Below, piece by piece: positions 35,577 to 44,590 of a stretch of DNA of 64,000 nucleotides. The stretch is taken from assembly GCA_021646415.1 (NCBI GenBank), contig SOEU01000009.1, positions 90,084 to 154,083 of the forward strand, given 5' to 3'. A program made the translations under genes and the position numbers. The notes under the pieces are model-generated. The model did not search any database. It had not been told where the DNA came from and saw only the letters and a program-made list of their open reading frames with translations. This stretch comes from Candidatus Brocadia sp. GTDB lineage: Bacteria > Planctomycetota > Brocadiia > Brocadiales > Brocadiaceae. How positions within the stretch are numbered: the stretch's first letter is position 1; the number at the start of each line of letters is the position of its first letter.

Positions 35577-36629
35577 TCAATTCAGAATGGCATTGATCAT
35601 ATTTTCAAAAATCTCACAACCTTTTACAATACGAATTTCCATCTTTAATGTCCATAATGGAAAGTCCCATAGAACGTGGCCAGTTTTTATTTTTACCTTA
35701 TCTTTTTGTGTGATAATAATTGCATCTGGCCTGATACGCTGCGCCGCGGCATTTAGTTCCATCAATTCAGATGTGGTATATACATGATGGTCTGAAAATA
35801 CCTGAAAACCGAGCAATTCTCCCCCCAAGCTTTCAATGCTTTTCCTGAATGATACAGGGTTGCCTATGGCACAAAATGCAAAGATCTTTTTCCCATGCAA
35901 ACAGTGAATATCCAACCTCGCAGCGTCCGTTAATGATTCTAAACAAATAGGTTTATGAACTGTTTCTACTACAGGAATGTGTCCTGCAACCTCATGCAGC
36001 CGATCAATGATTGATTGAATTTCATCAAGGCTGCATTGGTTTACGTGGGTTAGCATAATCATGTCTGCCCGTCTTAGTTCTTCTAAAGGTTCACGTAACG
36101 TTCCACGTGGGACTAAATACTCACGCCCAAATGGATTTAGTGCATCAATAGTAACAATATTCAAATCCTTTGCCAGGCGAATGTGCTGAAATCCATCATC
36201 CAGTAATAAATATTCAGCCCGAAAGTGCCTGATCGCCTCTAATCCACTTTTTGCCCTGTTTTTATTTAACAGATGGGGAATATTCGGGATATTTTCCTGA
36301 AACAAGAGGTACTCATCATTGCAAACATTTTCAGACAAAGAACTGTTTTCCTGTTTTATGGTAGCTGCGTAACCCCTGCTGAGGATAGCAACCCTTTTCC
36401 CTTTCTTTTGCAAATATCTTGCGATATATTCCACTACCGGCGTCTTTCCGGTTCCCCCCATCGTAATATTTCCCACACTGATTACAGGAACGGGAAGACG
36501 GACGCTTTTCAGAATGCCTTTTTTATAAAAAAAAATACGAGTTTTAACTACAAACCCGTATATTTTTGAAAGGGGATAAAGTGCCTTCAGAATCGCCTGG
36601 GAGCATATATCAGAAGGTTCCTCTTTCAA
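35577..36629 (-). CDS. lpxK: Tetraacyldisaccharide 4'-kinase
   Basis: 350 residues. Phosphorylates the lipid A disaccharide at the inner membrane. Marks: [20 protein letters not shown] with the P-loop GGTGKT near residue 58, [22 protein letters not shown] with the catalytic aspartates, and [19 protein letters not shown] and [10 protein letters not shown] near the C-terminus. Its presence implies lipid A, consistent with the glycosyltransferase cluster at 43-55 kb. There is one N-terminal hydrophobic stretch near residues 10-30. Confidence 0.95.
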   Translation of the reverse strand: MKEEPSDICSQAILKALYPLSKIYGFVVKTRIFFYKKGILKSVRLPVPVISVGNITMGGTGKTPVVEYIARYLQKKGKRVAILSRGYAATIKQENSSLSENVCNDEYLLFQENIPNIPHLLNKNRAKSGLEAIRHFRAEYLLLDDGFQHIRLAKDLNIVTIDALNPFGREYLVPRGTLREPLEELRRADMIMLTHVNQCSLDEIQSIIDRLHEVAGHIPVVETVHKPICLESLTDAARLDIHCLHGKKIFAFCAIGNPVSFRKSIESLGGELLGFQVFSDHHVYTTSELMELNAAAQRIRPDAIIITQKDKVKIKTGHVLWDFPLWTLKMEIRIVKGCEIFENMINAILN

Positions 36630-36720
36630 GACTTTTAAATAATATTCCCTAAAAATAGTTATGGGTAAATACTGGAAAAGGAAAATTTTTCAAAATACCT
36701 GAACCTGTCTGGAACATGTT

Positions 36721-37353
36721 TTATTTCAACGGAACAGACCAATATGCTTCGTCTAAAAATTGCTTCCATGAGCGATATCTATCTGAACGAAGTTTAAGGC
36801 TTAAGATGGGGCTATGCTTTGGCTTGACTGGTTTGCGTATTAACTTCATTCTCGCCTCTTCAGGAGTTCTTCCGCCTTTCGATTTATTACATTCCGTACA
36901 GGCGCATACAATATTTGTCCAGGTAGTTTTCCCATTATACGCCTTTGGTATAATATGGTCTAAGCTGAGTTCCGATGTCGGAAACCGTTGACCGCAGTAT
37001 TGGCATCTGTTTTCATCGCGGGCAAAGATGTTCCGTCTATTGAATTTTACGTTGGATTGCGGGTGCTTATCATAGAATAAAAGACGGATAATCTTTGGCA
37101 CTTCGATTTCAAAAGAGACAGTCCTGATCCAGCTGGTGTCTTCGTCTGGTAAACCTAATTTAACCTTGTAGAGAGAGACGTCTTTCCAACTCTCAAAATT
37201 ATAGGAATTGAATTTCCCGTCATCTACAGAAACGACCTCCGCGGCTTCCTTGCATAATAAAACAAATGCCCTCTTTGCCGAAATTACATGAAGGGCCATG
37301 AAAAATTTGTTTAATACCAATACGCTTGATTCTAAAGAAGCAATTTGTTGCAT
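36721..37353 (-). CDS. HNH endonuclease family protein
   Basis: 210 residues. The C-terminal HNH module is complete: CQYCGQRFPTSELSLDHIIP near 116-135, then WTNIVCACTECNKSKGGRTP with the second zinc CxxC and the asparagine. The N-terminal half (SSVLVLNKFFMALHVISAKRA) is the usual companion part of this widespread bacterial family, often annotated as 5-methylcytosine-type or McrA-like HNH protein, whose physiological role is unclear. Isolated between lpxK and thiD. Confidence 0.9.
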   Translation of the reverse strand: MQQIASLESSVLVLNKFFMALHVISAKRAFVLLCKEAAEVVSVDDGKFNSYNFESWKDVSLYKVKLGLPDEDTSWIRTVSFEIEVPKIIRLLFYDKHPQSNVKFNRRNIFARDENRCQYCGQRFPTSELSLDHIIPKAYNGKTTWTNIVCACTECNKSKGGRTPEEARMKLIRKPVKPKHSPILSLKLRSDRYRSWKQFLDEAYWSVPLK

Positions 37354-37512
37354 ATTAGTACATCCTCACTATAAAACAAATATCTATTGCGAGAAGCCGC
37401 AATTAAAAAGATTTATCGCAGAGACACATAGCAGGAATATCCCAAGACAATTTTTAAAAAATAAAATTTCAGAATAATGTTATCAAAAGTATACCAATAA
37501 AGCCTAATTAAT

Positions 37513-38346
37513 TCAAGGGAATTGTACCGTCCCGAACTGATCCAAAGTGCCGTATCCCTTGCCAGGATTAAAGGACTTCCGAATAGAGATTGTAACAAAT
37601 CTCTTTGCCTGAACAACGGCCTCTCTTAACCCATTTCCCCTGGCTAAATAGGTAGCTATTGCTGAGGCGTAGGTGCAACCTGTGCCATGGGTATTTTTTG
37701 TCGGTATGTATTCACCTTCAATATACTCAAAGTGTTTTCCATCATATAAAATATCAATAACCTTATCTTTATTGTTCGTATCCCATAATTTTCCAGCATG
37801 TCCGCCTTTTATGAGTACATGCGAAGCACCTAATTGATAAATACATTTAGCGGCTTCTTCTGCATGGGATACATTTTTTATCTTTAAACCGCTGATATAT
37901 TCTGCTTCCGGAATATTTGGTGTTACGACAAGGGACAGAGGAAATAGTTGAGAAGTAAGGGCATTAGCGGCGTCGGTCGACAACAATCTCTTTTCGTTCT
38001 TGGAGAGCATGACCGGGTCTACCACAACACGTTTGATGTGATACTCCTTGATTTTCGAACTTACCACATCCACGATATCCTTGCACAGCAGCATCCCCGT
38101 TTTAATGGCATCCGTGCCGATGTCTTTCATTACGGCATCTATTTGTTGACCGACAAAGGATGCCGGCACCTCAAAGATGGAATGGACACCCAGGGTATTT
38201 TGAGCGGTCAGTGCGGTAATGACGGTTGTGGCATAGCCACCAATGGCCGTAATAGTCTTGATGTCTGCCTGTATTCCAGCCCCACCTCCGGAATCAGAAC
38301 CGGCAATGGAAAGGACTTTATACAGAGATGGCGCTTGTTTCTTCAT
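37513..38346 (-). CDS. thiD: Hydroxymethylpyrimidine/phosphomethylpyrimidine kinase
   Basis: 277 residues, ribokinase fold. It phosphorylates HMP and then HMP-P for thiamine synthesis. Marks: IAGSDSGGGAGIQADIKTIT at residues 15-34, VVDPVMLSKN, LVVTPNIPEAE, VLIKGGHAGK and NTHGTGCTYASAIATYLARG with the catalytic base. No TPP riboswitch (no CUGAGA-type box) was seen in the 240 bases upstream. Confidence 0.95.
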   Translation of the reverse strand: MKKQAPSLYKVLSIAGSDSGGGAGIQADIKTITAIGGYATTVITALTAQNTLGVHSIFEVPASFVGQQIDAVMKDIGTDAIKTGMLLCKDIVDVVSSKIKEYHIKRVVVDPVMLSKNEKRLLSTDAANALTSQLFPLSLVVTPNIPEAEYISGLKIKNVSHAEEAAKCIYQLGASHVLIKGGHAGKLWDTNNKDKVIDILYDGKHFEYIEGEYIPTKNTHGTGCTYASAIATYLARGNGLREAVVQAKRFVTISIRKSFNPGKGYGTLDQFGTVQFP

Positions 38347-38586
38347 TTTGAATAAATAATTTTTGGATTCGGATTTTTAGCAAGAATGGGCAATTCTTTC
38401 ACTTTTAATAGATTGTAATCTGAAGATTCAAAAAAGCATCTCTCCCACCGGTGCTTATTGCTTCCTTATGATCTACCTCTATGAATTGTGTGTGGAATTG
38501 TTTCATTTTTTTTCTCTTAAAAATGATGACTCAAATTTTGATAACGCATCTGAATTATTATACCAGTACATTTCTATCTGTGTTCC

Positions 38587-39429
38587 CTATAGTGTTACTT
38601 CCTCAACCTCAAACCGCCCATCCACCTTCTTAAGGTAACCCATGAGTACTCTAGGATCGTGTTGAAAGATCAGGAGCCAGTGTTCCTCAAATGCCTGCTT
38701 CAATACCTTCTTTTTGTTTTCCAGGGTTTCCAAAGGGAATAAATCGTATCCAGAAATGTAGGGGTAATGTAAATGGGCAACGGTGGGTACCAGGTCTCCC
38801 AGGAAAAAGGCCACGTGTCCCACAGATTCGATTTTTACACATTGATGATGTTGGGTGTGACCACCAATTCTTATGAGGGAGATCCCTTTATCCAGTTCTA
38901 TAATGTCTTCGTTTACGAGGGAGAGAAGTTTATGGTCATCTATAGGCAAAAAGTCTTCAGCCAGGTAACTTGCCCTTGTCCTTTCATTTGAATTCATCGC
39001 AGCCTCCATCTCTCCTTTCTGGACGAGATATCTTGCATTTGGAAATGCGGGGACAATCTTACCATTTTCATTCATAGTGGTATTTCCACCAGCATGGTCA
39101 AAGTGCAGATGAGTATTGATAATCAGATCGATATCTTTGGGCTGATAACCAAAATGACACAAGGATTGCAACAGGTTGTATTTTTTATCAATACCGTAAA
39201 TTTGGCAAAATTTCTCGTTATGCTTTGTTCCAACTCCCGTATCGATCAGGATGTTATATCTCTCTGTCACGACCAGGGGGCAGTGGAGAGATAATTGTAT
39301 CCTGTTTCTCTCATCAGGCGGATAGACCTTCTCCCACAAGACGCGGGGTACAATTCCAAAGACCGCTCCACCATCCAGGAAAATGTTGACATCGGTTACA
39401 GGATAAATTTCGAACTTGCCTACCTTCAT
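38587..39429 (-). CDS. MBL-fold metallo-hydrolase
   Basis: 280 residues. The beta-lactamase-fold metal site is complete: INTHLHFDHAGG near residue 106 (HxHxDH), the later histidine in GGHTQHHQCVKI near 195, the aspartate in VAFFLGDLVPT near 213 and the last histidine in IFQHDPRVLMG near 255. LIDTGVGTKHNEKF is like lactonase or RNase-type members. Substrate cannot be told. No signal peptide, so cytoplasmic. Monocistronic. Confidence 0.9.
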   Translation of the reverse strand: MKVGKFEIYPVTDVNIFLDGGAVFGIVPRVLWEKVYPPDERNRIQLSLHCPLVVTERYNILIDTGVGTKHNEKFCQIYGIDKKYNLLQSLCHFGYQPKDIDLIINTHLHFDHAGGNTTMNENGKIVPAFPNARYLVQKGEMEAAMNSNERTRASYLAEDFLPIDDHKLLSLVNEDIIELDKGISLIRIGGHTQHHQCVKIESVGHVAFFLGDLVPTVAHLHYPYISGYDLFPLETLENKKKVLKQAFEEHWLLIFQHDPRVLMGYLKKVDGRFEVEEVTL

Positions 39430-39600
39430 TTTTTACTTCCTGCCTTCCCATGTGTTGCACTTCATTATTGATGTGTCCTATTATACCAAATCCCACAAAT
39501 GATTACTACTGCACCGTTTCATATAAAAGCATTACAAAATAATTTTATTGAAAAAAACACCTGCTTTGTGTAACTTTAACGAAAAAAAGGAGTTGAGCCA

Positions 39601-40212
39601 ATGAGAATGATTAAAATATCCATACCAGGCCTTGTGTTAAGTTATATTTTTTATAGCTTGTGCATAAATACCCTCTATGCCTGGTCCGGCGGACCTCCTG
39701 CTTACCGGACAGGTGCGCCAAACGACATAGGCACCTGTAATGCCATAGGCTGTCATAATTCCTTCGAACTCAATTCGGGGAGTGCAGTATTTTCAATTAA
39801 CGGGCCAGACACGTACAGGCCTGGTAAGTTCATCAAGATAGAGATTTCATTTACTGAGTCAATTGGGAAATTGCATGGGTTTGAGATGACGGCGCTTGAT
39901 GCCAATAATAACAGGGTTGGAAAATTTAAAAAGATAAATAAAAATACACAAATAATACGTCCCAATGATTCCCGGGGGCTTGCGGAAGAGGATAAACGTA
40001 AATATGTCGAGCATACATTTGCAGGTACCAAAAAAAAGAAATGGAAGGTCAAGTGGAAGGCCCCCGCCGATACGACAGATCCAATAACATTTTACGCCGC
40101 TGGAAATGAAGCAAACGGTAACGGTAATCCTTCAGGAGATTTTATCTATACAACTACAAAGGAAATTAATGCGGCGTCTTCTATAAAGACTTCTGATTTT
40201 GACTCTAACTAA
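39601..40212 (+). CDS. Secreted protein with a CX4CH heme-like motif (choice-of-anchor V / reeler-like domain)
   Basis: 203 residues with an RBS AAGGAG eight bases before the ATG. The signal peptide ends near residue 28 (NTLYA, then WSGGPP). The mature N-terminus has YRTGAPNDIGTCNAIGCHNS: related proteins have a CxxCH after TGAP, whereas here the spacing is CX4CH, a spacing that also binds heme in cytochrome c3. The rest is a beta-sandwich with FSINGPDTYRPGKFIKIEIS and a C-terminal ITFYAAGNEANGNGNPSGD. It is the first gene of a three-gene set with a predicted barrel and a 14-heme lipoprotein, so a role in extracytoplasmic electron transfer is likely. Confidence 0.8.
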   Translation: MRMIKISIPGLVLSYIFYSLCINTLYAWSGGPPAYRTGAPNDIGTCNAIGCHNSFELNSGSAVFSINGPDTYRPGKFIKIEISFTESIGKLHGFEMTALDANNNRVGKFKKINKNTQIIRPNDSRGLAEEDKRKYVEHTFAGTKKKKWKVKWKAPADTTDPITFYAAGNEANGNGNPSGDFIYTTTKEINAASSIKTSDFDSN

Positions 40213-40226
40213 TACACACCATTTCA

Positions 40227-41630
40227 ATGCGCCTGCGTTTCTCCATATCAAGGATAGTTGTAATTTCCTTTGTGAGTATCCTTATGTTTTCAACTATTCT
40301 TTTTGCTCAAACTGAGAACACTACCGATATAATAACAGGCGTAAGCGAATCAAGCGGTTTTACTTACAAAGACTTTATTTCCGGAAATTTTCGGGCTCAC
40401 TATGAAGGTCGCTGGGCAAATGGGGGACAAGATGACCACGACACGTATGATTATCTGCGCTTTTCCACCAGACCTTTTTTGCGTGACAAAATAACCATAT
40501 CGGGTTCAGGGAGGTTTACGGCCGATCTCGACGGAAGAGAGTCAAAATCAGGGGCATTCAGAGACATCCTGGATAGTTACGATCACCAATACAACGGACG
40601 TCTTTACTATTTATATGCAGATATCAAGAACCCCGTTATTGATAAATCAAATCTACGTCTCGGACGTCAGTATCTATACTCTCTCGAAAACATTCTCTTT
40701 GATGGTGCAAAGTACGAACAGCAAATTGGGCCTGTTGAAGGCTACATCTTTGGTGGTCTCAGGGTTTCTCAATACTCCAGCACCTATTTTGATACCGTGA
40801 CAGGAAGCGGTGTGGCTTTCCGGCCGTTTATGGATACCCGTACAACGCTAGACTACATTCGTATTATAGACGATGATTTTATCGATGATGAGGTGGGACT
40901 TAACCTGTGGCAAAAAATTTATGAAGACTTTAATTTTTATGGAAGATATACCCTCCTGAATACGCTGCCGAAAGATTTCCTGGTCAAACTATCCTGGGAT
41001 AAGATTGATTGGGATGCAAACATCCAGGTATCGTATTACAGATTTATTCATTCGTTAGGTGAGCAGAGCAACAACATTTCTCCTTTTTTTCAACTCCTGG
41101 GAACCTTAGAGTCTTTCGAACTCATCAGCGTGACAGGATATAAGGGTTTGGGAGAAAAATTTGGTATATCCAGCGGTTACGATCACAGGAGTGTGATAGA
41201 CAAAGATGATGAAGATACCTTCAATCGCGACTATAACAGGACCTTTTTTTCATTCAATGTGAATAATGTCCTTTTACAAAAATCCAAAGCAGCCTTTACG
41301 GTAGAATATTGGAACGTGAAGGGTGTTGATCACTCGGTAGACATTGGTGTTGACTATGATAAAAAAATTGGGAAATTTGATGTGGGTGTTGGCACGAGCT
41401 ATTCTTTCTATAAATACAATTTTGTTGGAAGTAATGATCTGCAAACGGTCCTCGACAGTGAGTACACCAGGGATATTGAGCAAAAGATCGATGTGCGCAC
41501 GTATTATCTAAGGCTGAAATATTTATTATCGAAGCATTCTGATATAAGCATGCGTTGGTCGTCTGAAATAAGCGACACAGACCCGGATACCTTTCATCAA
41601 CTCTTGCTTTCTTACAGTATTAATTTTTAA
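40227..41630 (+). CDS. Predicted outer-membrane beta-barrel (porin-like) next to multiheme cytochrome
   Basis: 467 residues with a signal peptide (positive MRLRFSISR, hydrophobic core, cleavage near LFAQ, residue 28). The mature part alternates polar and hydrophobic residues in many strands, is rich in Tyr, Asp and Gly (LRLGRQYLYSLENILFDGAK, DFNFYGRYTLL) and ends with LLLSYSINF; a terminal Phe is the outer-membrane insertion signal. I do not recognise a named family. It starts 15 bases after the CX4CH protein and is followed by a 14-heme lipoprotein, the arrangement of porin-cytochrome conduits. The barrel assignment is a pattern judgement, not a homology. Confidence 0.75.
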   Translation: MRLRFSISRIVVISFVSILMFSTILFAQTENTTDIITGVSESSGFTYKDFISGNFRAHYEGRWANGGQDDHDTYDYLRFSTRPFLRDKITISGSGRFTADLDGRESKSGAFRDILDSYDHQYNGRLYYLYADIKNPVIDKSNLRLGRQYLYSLENILFDGAKYEQQIGPVEGYIFGGLRVSQYSSTYFDTVTGSGVAFRPFMDTRTTLDYIRIIDDDFIDDEVGLNLWQKIYEDFNFYGRYTLLNTLPKDFLVKLSWDKIDWDANIQVSYYRFIHSLGEQSNNISPFFQLLGTLESFELISVTGYKGLGEKFGISSGYDHRSVIDKDDEDTFNRDYNRTFFSFNVNNVLLQKSKAAFTVEYWNVKGVDHSVDIGVDYDKKIGKFDVGVGTSYSFYKYNFVGSNDLQTVLDSEYTRDIEQKIDVRTYYLRLKYLLSKHSDISMRWSSEISDTDPDTFHQLLLSYSINF

Positions 41631-41697
41631 CGAAGTGTTGCACCGGGTTGTTGAAAAAATATCTAAAATTTATTTCATCATACTTTAAGGGCGAAAA

Positions 41698-42738
41698 TTG
41701 AAAAAATTCTATTATCTCATTTCCTTTGTGACTTTTGCCTTTCTTATGATGATAGGAGGTTGTAAAGAGTCGGAAATTCATTACAGCCATGCTAAGCATA
41801 TAGAGAGGGGTTTAAAGGACTGTAATATTTGTCACGCCTACAAAGATGACCTTGAGCCAAAATGGCCTAAAATGGCGAAATGCCTTAGCTGCCATATGAA
41901 AAATTTTGATACCAGTGATCCTCAATCCTGTTTGTTGTGCCATACAAAACCGGGCATGGAAATAAAGGTTAAGCACAATATCCCGAAAAAATATCGGGAT
42001 TTAAAATTTACCCATAAGGTACACCTTGAAAATAAAGTAGAGTGCAAACAGTGTCATGCGGGCATCGAGAAGAGTGATGCAATTACCCTGGATCTTATTC
42101 CAGACATGTTTGGCACCTGTATTCCATGCCACAAAGAACGAGGAGAAGACAAGATTGCATGCGATGTCTGCCACAAGCATATAAAAAAGAATCGTATGCC
42201 ACTTTATCACGAAGATCGATGGGTGAAACATGATGACCCATATTGGATACAAAAACACGGAAGCGAGTTCTATTACAATCAGGATTATTGTAAGCGATGC
42301 CATAATGACAATTACTGGTGTATCAGCTGCCATCAAGACCAAAAACCGAAAAGTCACAATAACGCATGGCGCAGAAAGACCCATGGTTTTGCTGCATCAT
42401 GGGAACGGAAGAAATGCAGCGTATGCCATCAGGAAGATTTTTGCGTTCGATGTCATGAAAGTACAGTCCCTTTAAGTCATGCAAATTTAGCATCGTGGCT
42501 TGGTGTAAGGAGTGGGCGAAAAATAAGAAGTCGCCATTGCGTCAATTGTCATTTTCCGATATCCACGGTCTCATGTACGGTATGTCACCCCACTCCAACA
42601 CACCCTTCGGCAATAGATTCTCCACACCCAGATTTCTTTCCAAATCCCTGTGAACTATGCCATCCTGGGGGTAGGGGTGGTGAGCCTCCACATCCTAATC
42701 CTATGGGAGTTCATTGTACGGTTTGTCACAATCGGTAA
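41698..42738 (+). CDS. Fourteen-heme c-type cytochrome, lipoprotein
   Basis: 346 residues from TTG at 41698, with AAGGG about ten bases before it. The leader MKKFYYLISFVTFAFLMMIGGC is a lipoprotein signal with the lipobox cysteine at residue 22. I count 14 CxxCH motifs: CNICH, CLSCH, CLLCH, CKQCH, CIPCH, CDVCH, CKRCH, CISCH, CSVCH, CVRCH, CVNCH, CTVCH, CELCH and CTVCH. That is one heme per 25 residues, with histidines to spare for bis-His ligation. A lipidated, dense heme wire beside a barrel protein fits electron transfer across or at the outer membrane. Related small-heme spacing occurs in OmcA/NrfH-like families, but I cannot name a subfamily. Confidence 0.9.
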   Translation: MKKFYYLISFVTFAFLMMIGGCKESEIHYSHAKHIERGLKDCNICHAYKDDLEPKWPKMAKCLSCHMKNFDTSDPQSCLLCHTKPGMEIKVKHNIPKKYRDLKFTHKVHLENKVECKQCHAGIEKSDAITLDLIPDMFGTCIPCHKERGEDKIACDVCHKHIKKNRMPLYHEDRWVKHDDPYWIQKHGSEFYYNQDYCKRCHNDNYWCISCHQDQKPKSHNNAWRRKTHGFAASWERKKCSVCHQEDFCVRCHESTVPLSHANLASWLGVRSGRKIRSRHCVNCHFPISTVSCTVCHPTPTHPSAIDSPHPDFFPNPCELCHPGGRGGEPPHPNPMGVHCTVCHNR

Positions 42739-42821
42739 TTGTTGTTTTATAGCATTGGCACTGTAAAAACACTTTTATTTGTAATTTTGATCAATGATTT
42801 TATAGCAGATCATTAATGCAG

Positions 42822-42911
42822 AAAAAAAGGCGCATCCTCCATGTGCTCAGGTATTGTAAAGGGTCAACAAAACAACCCTAAGTCTTTTTGGATGCGCCCT
42901 GACAGATATGT
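42822..42911 (-). ncRNA. Candidate small RNA of about 90 nt
   Basis: On the minus strand a palindrome with outer stem GGCGCATCC (42898-42890) and GGATGCGCC (42837-42829), an inner stem AGGGT...ACCCT, and a tail of seven T. A promoter with TTGCGT, 17 bases, TACAAT ends seven bases or so upstream of the predicted start near 42911. There is no coding frame. The architecture (outer stem, inner AGGGT hairpin, T run) is like the 85-nt RNA at 12.2 kb, though the bases differ. Confidence 0.5.
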
Positions 42912-42917
42912 GATTTA

Positions 42918-42946
42918 ATTGTAACCGATATTTATGCATAACGCAA
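42918..42946 (-). promoter_or_regulatory. Promoter of the 90-nt candidate small RNA
   Basis: Minus strand TTGCGT (42946-42941), 17-base spacer, TACAAT (42923-42918). Confidence 0.5.
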
Positions 42947-43009
42947 ATTGCTCATCTTCTCCATACTTTTATTCTGCAGAAGAGAATAACCGGGGTTTAA
43001 TGACCATAA

Positions 43010-43317
43010 ACAAAAATAGCCTGGTACGTCATTTCTGGCGTACCAGGCTATACAACCGACTTCCTCATTACGTATACCCCTTTCTGTTTTTCCATCGGGT
43101 TAAGGAAGCTTTATAGTTAACAGCAACGTTTAAGAGACTCCGACGCTCTTTATTGAACTTTTATTATATTTTGCTGCACGTGTCTACTTTAAACGTTACT
43201 GATACTTTCAAAGAACTTACTGGAGAGGATTGAAAGTGGTTGCTTTAGATACATAGTTGTTAAAACTTATACCTTGAGGCGTTTAACCTCATGCACTCCG
43301 CTTTTCCTTTCCTCTCC
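43010..43317 (-). ncRNA. Candidate structured small RNA, copy 2 (about 308 nt), paralogue of the RNA at 11.8-12.1 kb
   Basis: Same organisation as copy 1 on the minus strand. The 5' domain is closed by GGAGAGGA with TCCTCTCC (43317-43310 with 43229-43222); inside it is the hairpin GAGGTTAAACGCCTC, at the same place as GGGGTTCAACGTTCCCC in copy 1. Then comes TTCTTTGAAAGTATCAGTAACG (minus strand around 43216-43195, over 20 bases in all) and CACGTGCAGCAAAA. The closing terminator is TAGCCTGGTACG (43017-43028) with CGTACCAGGCTA (43039-43050), followed by TTTTTG. The stems differ in sequence but keep pairing between copies, which is good evidence for RNA structure. Transcribed divergently from the glycosyltransferase gene at 43430. 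Confidence 0.65.
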
Positions 43318-43323
43318 GATTTT

Positions 43324-43351
43324 ATTATATCACATTATTTGATTTTTGCTA
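43324..43351 (-). promoter_or_regulatory. Promoter of small RNA copy 2
   Basis: Minus strand TAGCAA (43351-43346), 16-base spacer, TATAAT (43329-43324), followed by AAAATCGGAG. Spacing and flanking bases match the promoter of copy 1. Confidence 0.65.
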
Positions 43352-43429
43352 ATGCAACTTTCGGATTTTTTATGGTATTATAAATAAATTTCGTAAAAAT
43401 TATATTCCAGAATACTTAGAGCAGTTACA

Positions 43430-44590
43430 ATGAAAATTGCATTAGTGGTGTATCAGTTTATTAAGGAAAAAGGCGGTGTGGAAAGTTATGTGTGTAACTT
43501 ATCCAAACAACTCCTCGATCGCGGTTATGAAGTTCATATCTTTGCACATCGATTTGGTGGAGACCGTAATAAGAGATTGATCTGCCATCCTGTTCCGGCC
43601 ATTACCTTCTGGTCGCCATTAAAATACTGGACATTTGCAGTAAATGCCCCTAAGATTATTAAAAAAACTCAGGTAAAATTTGATCTCGTTCACGGATTTA
43701 CCCAAACATTGTTTCAGGATATTTACCGGGTCGGCGGGGGATGTCATTGGGACTATATGATGCATACCTACCCCTTGATGCAATCTCTGTTTGGCAAGAT
43801 TCTCATATGCCTGAATCCAAGGCACTTTAGCCTGCTGTTTTTAGAAAGGATTATTTTCAAAAGGAAATACTATAAGCAGATTACCTGTATCTCGAAACAA
43901 TGCAGGAAAGAAATTATACACCATTATCAATTATCTCCAGACGCCATAGAGGTTATTTATAATGGGGTAGACATCAATATATTTACGCCTCAAAACAGAA
44001 CAACGTATAGAGATAAAGTAAGGGCTAAATACGGAATTGCACCAGATGAAGTTCTCCTGTTATTTGTTGGTTCCGGTTTTAAGAGAAAAGGCCTGAAATA
44101 TGTAATTGAGGCATTGTCTCTGGTTAATAAATCTCGAAAAGTAAAATTGCTCGTTGTGGGGAAAGGAAACGTTCGGGAATACCAACGGCTCGCAAAGGAA
44201 AAAGACGTTCTTGACAAGGTGGTCTTTGCAGGTGTGTGCAAACAGACCGAGGAGATATACGCCGGGGGAGATATTTTTGTTTTTCCCAGCGAGTATGATG
44301 CCTTTGGTACTGCCTGTCTTGAGGCAATGGCATCCGGACTTCCGGTTATTGCCAGCAATACCAGTGGCGTATCAGAGATTATTACCCACAGGCAAGACGG
44401 TTTCGTTATTAATCACCCCGTTGACGCAAAGGAAATAACAAATTATATTAACGTACTTCTGGAAAAAGAAAAAAGGGAACAAATAGGCCTTGCCGCAAGA
44501 CAAAAGGCAGAAATGTATTCCTTTGAAGCAAATATTGAAAAAACGCTCAGGATTTATCGTAAGGTGCGAGATACCAATCCAATAAAATAG
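43430..44590 (+). CDS. Glycosyltransferase family 4 (WaaG-like)
   Basis: 386 residues, GT-B fold. N-terminal acceptor motif GGVESYVCNLSKQLLDRGYE (residues 14-33), then the linker VIYNGVDINIFTP, LFVGSGFKRKGLKYVIEAL for the donor domain, and the EX7E signature in FPSEYDAFGTACLEAMASGL near 285. It resembles the LPS core glucosyltransferase WaaG. It starts a run of nine plus-strand surface-glycan genes; the next gene begins directly at its stop codon. Confidence 0.9.
   Translation: MKIALVVYQFIKEKGGVESYVCNLSKQLLDRGYEVHIFAHRFGGDRNKRLICHPVPAITFWSPLKYWTFAVNAPKIIKKTQVKFDLVHGFTQTLFQDIYRVGGGCHWDYMMHTYPLMQSLFGKILICLNPRHFSLLFLERIIFKRKYYKQITCISKQCRKEIIHHYQLSPDAIEVIYNGVDINIFTPQNRTTYRDKVRAKYGIAPDEVLLLFVGSGFKRKGLKYVIEALSLVNKSRKVKLLVVGKGNVREYQRLAKEKDVLDKVVFAGVCKQTEEIYAGGDIFVFPSEYDAFGTACLEAMASGLPVIASNTSGVSEIITHRQDGFVINHPVDAKEITNYINVLLEKEKREQIGLAARQKAEMYSFEANIEKTLRIYRKVRDTNPIK

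Noticed and set aside
38347..38586. TPP riboswitch upstream of thiD
   Set aside because: No CUGAGA-like or ACCUGA-like box was found in the sequence before the gene.
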